A stretch of 64,000 bases of DNA from Fodinibius sp052060035. Its GTDB lineage: Bacteria > Bacteroidota > Rhodothermia > Balneolales > Balneolaceae. This document shows positions 8,335 through 17,591 of the stretch, in pieces; position 1 is the stretch's first letter; the number at the start of each line of letters is the position of its first letter. The notes beneath the pieces were generated by a model. That model searched no databases and had not been told where the DNA came from. It saw only the letters and a list, made by a program, of their open reading frames with translations. The stretch spans positions 62,001 to 126,000 of the forward strand of contig NZ_JBPOEA010000005.1 in NCBI RefSeq assembly GCF_052060035.1. Direction: 5' to 3'. The translations under genes and the position numbers were made by a program.

Positions 8335-10047
8335 ATGAAGATGTACTTGAAATCTGTAACAATTGGATTGTTGATATTTATTGTCGGTTGTGCAGGGTCT
8401 GGTCCGTCCAGCCTGGAACAATCTACGGCATCGCTTTCTGATACAGAGCAGTTATTGGGTTTTCAAACTGAGATATCCGAGGATTATTTGAAGCCGCATC
8501 TAACGGCTTTTGCTCATGATTCTATGAAGGGACGTGAAACAGGCACGATATCCGAGAAAATAGCTGCTCGGTATCTGGCCGATGAGTATAAACAGCTGGG
8601 ATTAAAACCGGTTGGAGATAATGGCAGTTACTTCCAGAATTTTAAGCTTCATGCGTCCAAAAGTGATAGCATTGTTTTTGAGCTTTTTGAAAAAAGTGAG
8701 AATAAAAGAGAACGAATTAATCGTTCGGTAGCCCGTTCCAATCAAACGGCAAATTTTGCACGATTATTTGGTGGTCAGGATAGCCTAAAAGGGCAAATTA
8801 TTTTTGCGGGATTTGGTGTTAACGATCAGGAACGTGGAGTGGCCCATCTGGATAGTATTAATCTAAAAGATAAGTGGGTGATGGTATTTCGAGATATTCC
8901 AAATCTTGCAGATGGGGATACACTTATCGATCCCAAAATCGATGCCCGGACACGATTTCAAATGGTTATGCGTCAGGACGCAGCGGGTATTTTGGTTGTT
9001 CCGGCAAGTGCGCCCCAAGAGTTTGATGCGATTGCAAAAAAAATGCAGGACAGCTTTGGAGAAACCGGTCGCATGAGTTTGGCCTATCGGAATAATAATG
9101 GAGGTTCTTCGAGTGGATTTAGTGGTGGATATAATGTTGTGAAACCGGAATTGGCTGCACAGTTATTGGGATTGAAGTCTGTGAAAGAGCTGACTGATTA
9201 TCGCCAAAAGCTGGTCAGTACTATTACCGAGTTTCAGCCCAAGCAGTTGAACTATGACTTAACGCAGATCCCCTATTCATCCCAAGAAACACTGAACTCC
9301 AGAAATGTTTTAGCTTTTCTTGAGGGCAGTGATCCGGAACTAAAAGATGAAGTCGTTGTGCTGACTTCGCACTACGACCACGTGGGAATTGGCGAACCGG
9401 ATTCTACCGGTGACCGTATTTATAATGGTGCAGATGATGACGGTAGTGGAACCATTGGCCTTTTGAATATTGCCAAAGCCTTCTCAAGGGCTAAAGACGA
9501 TGGAATAAAACCCAAGCGAAGTATCCTTTTTTTAAATGTTTCCGGTGAGGAAAAAGGATTGCTTGGATCGCGATACTACTCTGACCATCCGGCATTCCCA
9601 ATGGATAAAACGGTCGCCAATCTAAATACCGACATGATTGGCCGCATCGATTCTACGCACAAAAGCAAAGACGTTGAAAAGTATGCCTATATTATTGGTG
9701 CGGAACTCATTTCTTCGGATCTGGATAGCCTGATTAAGGCGGCTAATGAAAGGTCCGGTGAAATAGAGCTTAACAAAAGGTATAACGACCTGAATGACCC
9801 CCAACAGTTTTATCGTCGCAGTGACCACTGGCATTTTGGCCGAAAACAGGTGCCCTTTGCCTTTTTCTTTACGGGCGTTCATGAGGATTATCACCGTCCT
9901 TCGGATGAAGTACATAAAATCCGCTTTGAAAAAATGGCAAGTATTCTACGGACGATGTATGCAACAACTGTAATGATTGCTAATGCTGATAACCCTCCTG
10001 CCGTTGATAATCAGCAGTTTATTGAGATTACGAAAAGTGATAATTAG
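8335..10047 (+). CDS. M28 family zinc aminopeptidase, lipoprotein
   Basis: 570 residues from the ATG at 8335. The longer reading from 8284 would overlap scpA and put a hydrophilic tail in front of the signal peptide. The lipobox IVGC gives Cys19 as the first mature residue. A PA-like insertion (about residues 130-300) precedes the peptidase domain. The metal ligands of M28 are visible in order: TSHYDHVG, NGADDDGSG, NVSGEEKGLLG, NTDMIGR and HEDYHRPSDE. The protein should trim peptides at the cell surface or in the periplasm. Its 3' end faces the TPR-CHAT gene across 57 bases, and no clear terminator was seen. Confidence 0.93.
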   Translation: MKMYLKSVTIGLLIFIVGCAGSGPSSLEQSTASLSDTEQLLGFQTEISEDYLKPHLTAFAHDSMKGRETGTISEKIAARYLADEYKQLGLKPVGDNGSYFQNFKLHASKSDSIVFELFEKSENKRERINRSVARSNQTANFARLFGGQDSLKGQIIFAGFGVNDQERGVAHLDSINLKDKWVMVFRDIPNLADGDTLIDPKIDARTRFQMVMRQDAAGILVVPASAPQEFDAIAKKMQDSFGETGRMSLAYRNNNGGSSSGFSGGYNVVKPELAAQLLGLKSVKELTDYRQKLVSTITEFQPKQLNYDLTQIPYSSQETLNSRNVLAFLEGSDPELKDEVVVLTSHYDHVGIGEPDSTGDRIYNGADDDGSGTIGLLNIAKAFSRAKDDGIKPKRSILFLNVSGEEKGLLGSRYYSDHPAFPMDKTVANLNTDMIGRIDSTHKSKDVEKYAYIIGAELISSDLDSLIKAANERSGEIELNKRYNDLNDPQQFYRRSDHWHFGRKQVPFAFFFTGVHEDYHRPSDEVHKIRFEKMASILRTMYATTVMIANADNPPAVDNQQFIEITKSDN

Positions 10048-10104
10048 GCAGCAACAGGCATATACAATCTGTACTTTAAGCGTTTGGGCATTCTTAATGT
10101 ACCT

Positions 10105-13017
10105 CTATCGCCCCACCACAATAAAAGGAGACCAATATACGGGATGATTGAATAGGGGGTGTTTAATCATCTTGAGTTTGGCTTCGCGCATCGCCTTGGC
10201 TTTGGATCCAAAGGGAATGGACTGTTCCCAACCAACCCATTGCAGGGCACTATCGATCCAGCCCTTGGTAGTGTCTTGTTGAAGAAGGGATTTGTAAAAC
10301 TCGTTCATGAATGAGGCCGTTGACCGATCGTATACATTCCAAAGACTTACTACAACCGTTGAGCTGCCGGCATAGAAAAAAGAGCGCTGCATGCCCAGCA
10401 TCCCCTCACCATTAACCATTTTGCCAAGTCCCGTATTACAGGCACTAAGGACCACCATATCTGAATTGATATTCATCCCAAAAATTTCGGAGCTGCGAAG
10501 CATGCCATCCTCGGTAGCGGAAGCCGAAATCTCGCTGTTGGTAGAAAGTGCTAATCCGCTGCGATTAGGTTGATTTTCGTCAATGATTCCATGTGTTGCC
10601 AGATGAACATATTGGTAATTGTTTTGCTGTAGTAAATGTTTAAGTGTTCCCTCAGATACCTGTTCATCTTTTAGAATAGAAGCATTTTGAAAATGTGTGG
10701 CAATGGAATCAACCTCAATAAGTGTGGACGGGAGATTGCTCAGATTGCCCCGTTGTAAATTGTGTTCATTATTACGGACAAAATCAGATCCCGCAACGGC
10801 CAGTAAATCTTTTCGGGATAATGATTCGGGTTCTTTCAAGAGCGTAAGACTGGTAAGAGAAGGCACGTACTTGATATTGTAGTTTTCTATCAAGTACTGA
10901 TCGCCCTGTGAGATGGCCTCAAACGGGAGGTAGGCAAGTGCACCATCGGGGACGATAGTTAGATTTGAATAGTCTTCTAGATCATTCTCAAAAGGTTGTA
11001 AGAGAAAATTATATAAAGCCGTAGATTGCGACCGCAATCGTGTACGCGAAGCGCTTGAAAGAATAGCATCCTTAAAATCAGTCACCATGGTCGTCAGCTC
11101 TGTAGCAAGCTCATCAGTATTACCCGACAATGATATCGTTTCAACACGCACATTATCACTGCTGATCATAAAAGCCAACAGCTCGTTACCGGCCAGTGCG
11201 TATTCGAGGATGGCGGTTTGCTCGTCAACGCTGTTTTGGGCCTGTTGAAGACTGATCGGTTCGGGAGATTGCAGTGATTTTAGCCGAGGATGGTTACTAT
11301 GCAATTCATTTTCATAGGAGGCATAGTCAAGTTCGGCATCCCGTATTTTTTTTCGCAGTTCTTTTTGTTTTTGAGCATTTACGGTACTTTCTAGCTGACT
11401 GTAAAGCTGATCAATCTGGTTTCGTTTCTGATTGCGTTCGAGACGGACTTTTTCGGGCAGTTGTTCTTCAATATTTTGCGAGGCTGATGCTAGCTCATCA
11501 CTGAGTGCCCGGGCCTTTGCCTGTTCAACCAATTTGTATGCTCGGGCAACATCCGAGGTATAGGTTAACACCCACGATGCTACCTTGGTGTAAAAGTCGG
11601 AATGCTTGCCAAAATAGCCCGACTTGAGAGCTGAAAGAGCTCCAGCGTTGGAGCGATGTTGCTCAATAATATCAATAGCCTTTTGTCCATAGAAAATGGC
11701 GCTGTCGGAGCCAATTTCGTGATACTGCTGGGCCAAGTCTTTAAGGGGCGTAAGCTGACGACGAGGTGACAAATACTGGCTGTGATTATAGGCTGTTTTG
11801 AAATGTATGAGAGCTTCCTTGTCATGATTTTGCGCACGGTTAATTCGTCCAAAATAGGTAGAAGCCTTCTGTAACATATCGTAACTGTCAGTAGAATCGC
11901 CCATGGCTTTAAGTCGGTTGGCATAGGTGGTAGCTTGCTCAAAATCTTCTTGATCAATCGTTAACCGGAGCATAGAGTTTAGCGATGAAGCAATATCTCG
12001 ATTATTTCCGTTCTGCTCCCGAATTTTAAGTGCCCTGCGATAGTATTGTATAGCTTCTTTTGTTTTGTCTTGGTTAAAATAGAGTTGCCCAATATTATTT
12101 ACTGTGGTAGCGATAGAACGGGGCCCCGAATATTCTTCACCGATAGTTAAACTTTGTTGGTAATAATCAATGGCCGTGCCATATTCGTTTAGTCTTTTAT
12201 AGAGAAGGCCCAGATTGTTAAGGATAGAAGACGTGAGGTTGGGCGTGGAGGCTTGCTGGCTGTAATCCAAACTTTTTTTGTAAGCTACCAAAGCCTGATC
12301 GTGGTTACCCAAATTACTTTGCATAATTCCAATCTGATTATATCCATAGGCTAATAAATAAACACTGCCAATTTTTTCACGAAGTTTTAAACTCCTGTTG
12401 GCATATTCCAGAGCACGATCGTAAAGGGATAAATCATAATATATTGAGCCAATGTTAGATAGCGCTGTTGCTCTATAACGATCATTGGCATAATAGTTAA
12501 GGGCTTCTTCGTAATATTCCAGGGATTTGGAGATGTTGCCTTTGCGGTTGTTGAGGCTACCTAAGTTATTATAGACCGTGCCAATGAGTAGACTGTCGCC
12601 CGACTCTTGGGCTAATGGCAAAGCCTTATTGTAATATTTTTCGGCTTGTTCTGTTTTCCCGATCCTGTTGGACGACCATCCCATACTAGTATATAAATCA
12701 CCACGGTTGTAGGTGTCATTGGCCGGATGATCTACATTTAGCAGCTTCTTGTAGAGTTCCATTGCCTGGTCATTCTTGGAGCGATATACCATGGCGCTGC
12801 CGTATTCTTTGCCAGCCTTTAGCCAAGAGGCCGTATCCTGGAACTGCCGGTATAAATTGTAGGATTCCCGGTAGTAGAATTCCGATTCCGCCATTTTCCC
12901 TTCTTGATCGTATTCCCTGCCCTGTTGATATAGGGAGTCGGCCAGCTGTATGCTTTGTCCCCACGCCGATAAAGGAACAAGCAAAAATAACCCTACGTAG
13001 ATCACCAACCGATGCAT
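10105..13017 (-). CDS. Exported TPR-CHAT protease-like protein
   Basis: 970 residues. A signal peptide (about residues 1-20, ending SAWGQS) is followed by about ten TPR hairpins (roughly 25-470), a charged coiled-coil region around 500-590, and a C-terminal CHAT (caspase-HetF-associated) domain. The catalytic dyad is intact: His809 in LATHG and Cys860 in LSACNTG, followed by the conserved GEGMLGMQRSFFYAGSSTVV and ending HPVYWSPFIVVG. CHAT proteins are caspase-like peptidases or scaffolds. The TPRs would bind a partner or substrate, which is unknown here. The gene diverges from a 33-codon peptide gene 173 bases away, and a broken paralogue lies just beyond that. Confidence 0.9.
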   Translation of the reverse strand: MHRLVIYVGLFLLVPLSAWGQSIQLADSLYQQGREYDQEGKMAESEFYYRESYNLYRQFQDTASWLKAGKEYGSAMVYRSKNDQAMELYKKLLNVDHPANDTYNRGDLYTSMGWSSNRIGKTEQAEKYYNKALPLAQESGDSLLIGTVYNNLGSLNNRKGNISKSLEYYEEALNYYANDRYRATALSNIGSIYYDLSLYDRALEYANRSLKLREKIGSVYLLAYGYNQIGIMQSNLGNHDQALVAYKKSLDYSQQASTPNLTSSILNNLGLLYKRLNEYGTAIDYYQQSLTIGEEYSGPRSIATTVNNIGQLYFNQDKTKEAIQYYRRALKIREQNGNNRDIASSLNSMLRLTIDQEDFEQATTYANRLKAMGDSTDSYDMLQKASTYFGRINRAQNHDKEALIHFKTAYNHSQYLSPRRQLTPLKDLAQQYHEIGSDSAIFYGQKAIDIIEQHRSNAGALSALKSGYFGKHSDFYTKVASWVLTYTSDVARAYKLVEQAKARALSDELASASQNIEEQLPEKVRLERNQKRNQIDQLYSQLESTVNAQKQKELRKKIRDAELDYASYENELHSNHPRLKSLQSPEPISLQQAQNSVDEQTAILEYALAGNELLAFMISSDNVRVETISLSGNTDELATELTTMVTDFKDAILSSASRTRLRSQSTALYNFLLQPFENDLEDYSNLTIVPDGALAYLPFEAISQGDQYLIENYNIKYVPSLTSLTLLKEPESLSRKDLLAVAGSDFVRNNEHNLQRGNLSNLPSTLIEVDSIATHFQNASILKDEQVSEGTLKHLLQQNNYQYVHLATHGIIDENQPNRSGLALSTNSEISASATEDGMLRSSEIFGMNINSDMVVLSACNTGLGKMVNGEGMLGMQRSFFYAGSSTVVVSLWNVYDRSTASFMNEFYKSLLQQDTTKGWIDSALQWVGWEQSIPFGSKAKAMREAKLKMIKHPLFNHPVYWSPFIVVGR

Positions 13018-13190
13018 ATAAGAAGTATTATCCCAACTTTTTGTTAGATACCCTAAACCGCTTGAATATATACACAGAATCTGGCAAAAGGTAAAAAGTT
13101 TGCCGTTGTATCTTAATTATAAAATATTATGGAGCTTCTTCATTAGGGAGGGGCGTTCACAATTAACCAAAAATAAATCAGGAGATCATT

Positions 13191-13292
13191 ATGTTTGATT
13201 CAAAACTGAACCAATTTTCGTTGACCATGCCCGACCCGGATACGTCTGGTGGTGGAACTGAAGATGACGATGATACCGGTAGTGTTACGTAA
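13191..13292 (+). CDS. 33-residue acidic peptide between two CHAT genes
   Basis: Short open reading frame starting at an ATG eight bases after an AGGAG ribosome site and ending at TAA. A clean terminator follows 22 bases later. The peptide begins MFDSKLNQFSL, continues TMPDPD, then TSGGG, and ends in an acidic Ser/Thr tail with EDDDD. It has no Cys, no Arg, no signal peptide and no membrane helix. It is the only gene between the intact TPR-CHAT gene (divergent) and the decayed second one (convergent). I recognise no family. A leader-GGG-tail layout is compatible with a processed precursor, or with a substrate or signal for the CHAT protein, but this is inference. The site, start and terminator make a real transcript likely. 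Confidence 0.65.
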   Translation: MFDSKLNQFSLTMPDPDTSGGGTEDDDDTGSVT

Positions 13293-13314
13293 GTAAACGC
13301 TGCAATTATTTTTC

Positions 13315-13341
13315 AGCCATGTCTTTTATTTAGACATGGCT
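13315..13341 (+). terminator. Terminator of the 33-residue peptide gene
   Basis: A perfect 10-bp stem (AGCCATGTCT with AGACATGGCT, loop TTTATTT) is followed by a T-run. It lies 22 bases after the peptide stop codon, oriented for plus-strand transcription. Confidence 0.85.
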
Positions 13342-13371
13342 TTTTTATTGGCCTATATAAACAAAGGGTGC

Positions 13372-13952
13372 CTAATATTTGGGATGTGCATATTCAGCTC
13401 CGTCGATCATGATTTGTTTAGCTTTTTGTAATGCTATCGGCATCATAGCGCCTTCTTTACGCTGAGTATAAAAGGTACGCATCAAATGGGCCGTTGATCG
13501 GTCGTTTACCCTCCAAAGAGAGACCAGCAAGTTTTGGGCTCCTGCATATTGGAAGGCGCGACTGAGACCAATGATACCTTCTCCTTTCTTAAGCTTACCC
13601 ATGCCTGTATTGCAGGCACTGAGTGTAACAAGATCAGCTTGCAGCTGCAGATTATAAATCTCCGATGCGTATAACGTACCATCTTCCTGATCGCCCTGGT
13701 CGGCTTCGTTTAAACTGATTTGAAAGAGCGCGTTGCGTTGGTCTTTTATGTTGGACCGATCTTTAAAAAATCAGCTGCCTGTTGATAAAAATAGGTTGAG
13801 GAATCGTATCGAGCAGCATGTTACAGCGAATCCCCCTTTTGCAAGAACCTTTCCCCATCAGAAACCTCATCTATGCGATCTTGTCCCCATCCCAACAATG
13901 GAGTAAGCAATAGAAAAACAGATAATAAAATACTGCGATACGTGATCTTCAC
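13372..13952 (-). pseudogene. Decayed second TPR-CHAT gene
   Basis: Reading leftwards from a GTG at 13952 there is a signal peptide (MKITYRSILLSVFLLLTP, ending GWGQD) and the start of a TPR, then TAA after FLQKGDSL. The same frame goes on with HAARYDSSTYFYQQAADF, so the TAA looks like a nonsense change from CAA. Near 13770 the reading jumps to another frame that begins inside the CHAT domain (NALFQISLN, SEIYNLQLQADLVTLSACNTG) and ends early at EYAHPKY. Most TPRs, the middle region and the catalytic His segment are deleted, while the Cys segment remains. This is a paralogue of the 10105-13017 gene, broken by nonsense, deletion and C-terminal loss. Confidence 0.88.
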
Positions 13953-14088
13953 CGTTTTTATAACAGCTATTATAAGAGGATGGGCTATGGAATGCCCTTT
14001 TGAACAATGGTATCACTAATAGCTAAAAACATAAAAGGCAAAAAAAATGGGATGGGAATACGATATCTGTTTTGCTAAAAAACAGGTA

Positions 14089-15042
14089 TTATTCTTTAAA
14101 CATAGAATTTACAAAAAGCTCTCGATCAAATACCTGTAGGTCTTCGATCTCTTCCCCAACGCCGATATACTTAACGGGAACATCCAATTCGTTTGAGATA
14201 CCAATAACGATTCCCCCTTTTGCCGTGCCGTCCAGCTTGGTGAGTACGAGTCCGGTTATATTCACAAAATCGGTAAAGGCTTTGGCTTGCTGCATGGCAT
14301 TTTGTCCGGTAGATGCATCAAGTACCAGCAACACCTCGTGTGGAGCTCCCTCCACTACTTTACCCATAACTCGTTTTATTTTTGCCAGCTCATTCATCAG
14401 CGACTTTTTGTTGTGCAGCCGCCCAGCGGTATCCACTAAAGCAATATCGGCATCTTTTGCCTTGGCAGATTCAACCGTATCGTATGCCACGGCAGCGGGG
14501 TCGGCATTTTGTCCCTGTTGAATAATGGGGACACCGGCACGTTCGCTCCATATTTTCAGTTGATCGACAGCTGCAGCCCGAAAGGTATCCGCAGCACCCA
14601 GCATCACTTTTTTGCCAGCTTTTTTATAAAGATGGGCTAACTTGCCGATGGAGGTCGTTTTTCCCACTCCGTTTACACCAACAACCATTACAATATGAGG
14701 TTTTTGAGGAAATTCGGCATCGAATTCAGCGGGTTTGTCGGGCGCATGATCTTTAAGCAGAGCAATGATTTCCTCGCGCAGAATCCGCTGCAGTTCATCG
14801 CTGTTCAGGTATTTATCTTCGGCAACGCGCTTTTCGATACGATCAATAATTTCGAGCGTGGTTGAAACGCCGACATCAGAAGTAATTAAAATCTCTTCCA
14901 GCTCGTCGAGCACAGCAGCATCGACTGTATCTTTACCGGCAATAGCCTTGCCGATCTTTTTCATGATGCCGGAGCGGCTTTTTTCAACACCCTTTTCAAC
15001 TTTCTCCTTTTTTTTAAGACCAATTTTTTCTAAAAAACCCAT
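14089..15042 (-). CDS. ftsY: Signal recognition particle receptor FtsY
   Basis: SRP-family GTPase that docks SRP-ribosome complexes at the inner membrane. 317 residues, with a short basic N-terminus instead of the long acidic domain of E. coli. The NG domain has the P-loop GVNGVGKTT at about residues 122-130, DTAGRLHNK and TKLDGTAKGG, and it ends in the family's GVGEEIEDLQVFD. The phosphatidyltransferase gene lies 79 bases upstream on the same strand, so the two may form a transcription unit. Confidence 0.98.
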   Translation of the reverse strand: MGFLEKIGLKKKEKVEKGVEKSRSGIMKKIGKAIAGKDTVDAAVLDELEEILITSDVGVSTTLEIIDRIEKRVAEDKYLNSDELQRILREEIIALLKDHAPDKPAEFDAEFPQKPHIVMVVGVNGVGKTTSIGKLAHLYKKAGKKVMLGAADTFRAAAVDQLKIWSERAGVPIIQQGQNADPAAVAYDTVESAKAKDADIALVDTAGRLHNKKSLMNELAKIKRVMGKVVEGAPHEVLLVLDASTGQNAMQQAKAFTDFVNITGLVLTKLDGTAKGGIVIGISNELDVPVKYIGVGEEIEDLQVFDRELFVNSMFKE

Positions 15043-15121
15043 GGTATACGTCGTATTTAAACATTCATGTTATCCTAAACTTATTTCAGGACCTTTTGCT
15101 ATGCAGGTAAAACAGTAGTTC

Positions 15122-15712
15122 TCAGTTAAACTCCACGCCTTTGCGAATGAGGTTGAACCGATGAAGATAATCAAAGAAGGAGTAAAACATAAGGGCCAGT
15201 GAGGCGCCCATCAGCATAAATTGCACTTCTATTTCCTGTGGAAAAAAGAAAGCAGCGATCCAGTATAATCCCAATACATTAATGCTGATTTTGCCCGACA
15301 TTACGGCCATGGCCACTTTGCCGCGCATGTGCTGAATGAAAGCGGATCCGATCACGATAATGGCATCTCGGCCGATTTCAAGCAGGAAAAACCAGAGGGG
15401 AATCATGTCGATATAGGTAGCGTAGAGAAACAGTAAAAAAGCACAAAATTTGTCGGCAACGGGATCAAGGATTTTACCCCACTCTGAAACTTGGTTTGTG
15501 ATTCGGGCTACAAATCCATCCAAATAATCTGATACAATGCCGTATATTACAAGGGCCGTGATGAGCCAGGTAATTTGTTGTCCATTGGTGTAATGCAGGT
15601 AAACAATAGGAAGGGCAACTAAAATACGCGACAGCGAAATGAGGTTCGACCATGTAAACAGGTCCTGCTTAACGTCTATCTGTTTGTGATCTATGTTAAA
15701 GGTTTCTGACAA
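15122..15712 (-). CDS. CDP-alcohol phosphatidyltransferase, PgsA-like
   Basis: 196-residue integral membrane protein with about five helices. It carries the complete family signature D-G-x2-A-R-x8-G-x3-D-x3-D at about residues 65-87 (DGFVAR, then WGKILDPVADK), whose aspartates bind metal and the CDP-diacylglycerol substrate. The most likely reaction is glycerol-3-phosphate transfer to CDP-diacylglycerol, the first step to phosphatidylglycerol. Other head-group alcohols cannot be excluded from this motif alone. It lies upstream of ftsY on the same strand and diverges from the Nudix gene 80 bases away. Confidence 0.88.
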   Translation of the reverse strand: MSETFNIDHKQIDVKQDLFTWSNLISLSRILVALPIVYLHYTNGQQITWLITALVIYGIVSDYLDGFVARITNQVSEWGKILDPVADKFCAFLLFLYATYIDMIPLWFFLLEIGRDAIIVIGSAFIQHMRGKVAMAVMSGKISINVLGLYWIAAFFFPQEIEVQFMLMGASLALMFYSFFDYLHRFNLIRKGVEFN

Positions 15713-15792
15713 TGGAAACTAAATTCTTTCTTATTATTTGCCTTGTATTCTGTCTCTACTGAACAGCTTAAAAGATACATAAAAAATTTTCT

Positions 15793-16365
15793 ATGTACGA
15801 TTCTGATAAACTTGTTGAACGCCAACTTACCTCTCAAAAAGTTTTCAGCGGGCGACTGCTTCACGTTTACTTTGATGAGGTTGCCCTACCCGATGGAACA
15901 ACCTCAACTCGGGAATGGATTAAGCATCCCGGAGCATCTGCGGTAGTGCCTGTTTTTGAAAACGGAGACGTTATGCTGGTAAAGCAGTTTCGGTACCCAA
16001 TGTCGCAAATATTTTATGAGGTTCCTGCCGGAAAAATTGATCCGAATGAAGAAGCCGGAACCACGGCTCGGCGCGAGCTTAAGGAAGAATCCGGATTAAC
16101 GTGCCAACAATTTCAATATATTGGACATTATTATCCCGGTATTGGGTATTCGGATGAAATCATCCATCTTTATACCGCATGGAATATTACTTCATTTGAG
16201 CAACAGGTGGATGACGATGAGTTCTTAATTAAGGAACGCTTGCCTTTTCAAACGGCCGTTGAGATGGTACACAGCGGGGAAATATCTGATGGAAAAACGA
16301 TGGTCGCTATCCTGCGGGCCTGGCACTGGTGGCAGCAAGAGGGGTCATTTTCGGTGGATGGTTAA
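15793..16365 (+). CDS. Nudix hydrolase, probable ADP-ribose pyrophosphatase
   Basis: 190 residues. The Nudix box is complete at about residues 80-102 (G80, E86, then RELKEESG). Upstream motifs VKQFRYP and YEVPAGKID, and the downstream GIGYSDEIIHLY segment, fit the ADP-ribose pyrophosphatase (NudF-like) group, which hydrolyses nucleoside-diphosphate sugars to a nucleotide and a sugar phosphate. The start is the ATG at 15793. It stands alone and converges with a small hypothetical gene 60 bases away. Confidence 0.9.
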   Translation: MYDSDKLVERQLTSQKVFSGRLLHVYFDEVALPDGTTSTREWIKHPGASAVVPVFENGDVMLVKQFRYPMSQIFYEVPAGKIDPNEEAGTTARRELKEESGLTCQQFQYIGHYYPGIGYSDEIIHLYTAWNITSFEQQVDDDEFLIKERLPFQTAVEMVHSGEISDGKTMVAILRAWHWWQQEGSFSVDG

Positions 16366-16425
16366 GTGCCCCTGTTACCCATTTGCTTCTTGTTTTTTTA
16401 CTGATTTCTGATTGCTTTAACCCAA

Positions 16426-16719
16426 TTAATCGATAATCCCTTCATCCACCGCCAGATCGTACAATGATTTATGCAGGTTAGTATCAGTTATATCTCCACG
16501 GTTTATAAGTTCTTCTACCTCATCGCCCCGCAGCAACAGAACGCAACCCATTTCATTTAGCACTTCATCAAACTTTCTGGGGTCAGCCATGGAGAGTTTT
16601 TCCAAGTCAATGCCATCGGGACTTTTCGTGGTATTGACCAGGCAATAAAAAGTATCTTCGTCATTGTCATCGTCACCAAATCCAAAAATCTCGAGCTTGG
16701 TATCGTCTTTTTTAAGCAT
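16426..16719 (-). CDS. Small acidic hypothetical protein
   Basis: 97 residues from the ATG at 16719, which I prefer to the TTG at 16740. It is strongly acidic (FGFGDDDNDEDTF near the start) with a repeated Asp/Glu/Leu pattern (VEELINRGDITDTNLHKSL). There is no signal peptide, membrane helix or recognised domain. Balanced codon use and the lack of overlap with other genes make it a credible gene. It sits 90 bases downstream of the helix-turn-helix gene on the same strand, so co-transcription is possible. Confidence 0.65.
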   Translation of the reverse strand: MLKKDDTKLEIFGFGDDDNDEDTFYCLVNTTKSPDGIDLEKLSMADPRKFDEVLNEMGCVLLLRGDEVEELINRGDITDTNLHKSLYDLAVDEGIID

Positions 16720-16809
16720 AAAATATTTCTGATTTAACAATTATTACTTAGAAGTCAAACATACATCTCTTTTTGATGAATACCCATTATCTAAAGTTGA
16801 TACATTCTA

Positions 16810-17220
16810 TTAACTATACCGATCAAGAAAATCGCGAGCTTTAATAAGCTCGGTCACTTCATCAGTTTCGCGATCAATAATAGCAACCTGAAAGAGACTT
16901 ATGATAGCTTGTTCTTGAATACACTCAATGGTTTCATCAACAGTTTCACATTCTTCCTGTTCGCTAACTAAATCGTTGATTCCTTTTACGACATAACGGT
17001 AGTTTTTGGGTTTCTTCTTGGGTGATTTAGAGTCTCCGGAAGCAGGTTCATTAAAGTATTCTCGCAAAGCCTCTTCAGTTACGTACCACTTAACTCCAAG
17101 CTTGCGGGCACGAATTTTACCTTCTCTCAGATAAGCTCGAATCGTCATTTTACTGAGCCCCAGTTGTTCATGCAGATCATCGACGGAATAAAGTGTTAGG
17201 TTACCAACTTGCTTGGGCAT
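16810..17220 (-). CDS. Helix-turn-helix (excisionase/MerR-like) DNA-binding protein
   Basis: 136 residues from the ATG at 17220. A TTG three codons earlier is less likely. The N-terminal half is a winged helix-turn-helix of the excisionase/MerR-N type (LYSVDDLHEQLGLSKMTIRA, YLREGKIRARKLGVKWYVTE, EALREYF). A basic linker with SPKKKPKN follows, then an acidic helical C-terminus. No integrase is nearby, so it is more likely a regulator than a phage excisionase. The palindrome at 17288-17302 upstream could be its target, which is a guess from position only. Confidence 0.75.
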   Translation of the reverse strand: MPKQVGNLTLYSVDDLHEQLGLSKMTIRAYLREGKIRARKLGVKWYVTEEALREYFNEPASGDSKSPKKKPKNYRYVVKGINDLVSEQEECETVDETIECIQEQAIISLFQVAIIDRETDEVTELIKARDFLDRYS

Positions 17221-17591
17221 AAAGCACAATAAAAGTTAAATATTAAGTATTAAATATCTAATCAGTCCGACTGAAACCTAATAACAATTATCTATTAGAT
17301 AAAGTTTATTTATTATTAGTTATAGATTACTTGTCTATTAGAGGGGCTATGGGAAAAAGACTTGTTCCGTATGGGGTAATTCCGGTATATTATAAATAGT
17401 TGATTGAAAAAGAGCTCTGCAAACGCAGGGCTTTAACTATTTTAACGCCTCTTCTCTGTATTAATTCCCCATTTTTCTTTTCCCTCCATTCAGTTTCGAT
17501 ACACTTAATCTATCCTTTTACAAAAGCAGAACTTTTGCGTTGTGGTTATTACATTAATAGCCTTAAGAATTTAGAAATCGACCACCTAAAT
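17221..17591. other. Intergenic region with palindromes upstream of the HTH and dinB genes
   Basis: 371 AT-rich bases between two diverging genes, with no convincing open frame. A perfect 15-bp palindrome TTATCTA-T-TAGATAA is at 17288-17302, and its core TCTATTAGA occurs again at about 17334-17342. A hairpin AGCTCTGC-AAAC-GCAGGGCT (with one T-G pair) lies near 17412-17431. These could be operator sites or a leader structure. Nothing decides between these. Confidence 0.35.

Noticed and set aside
17400..17591. Upstream extension of the DinB frame
   Set aside because: It reads as unstructured, Leu/Phe/Ser-rich sequence without a DinB match. The domain begins at the ATG at 17592.
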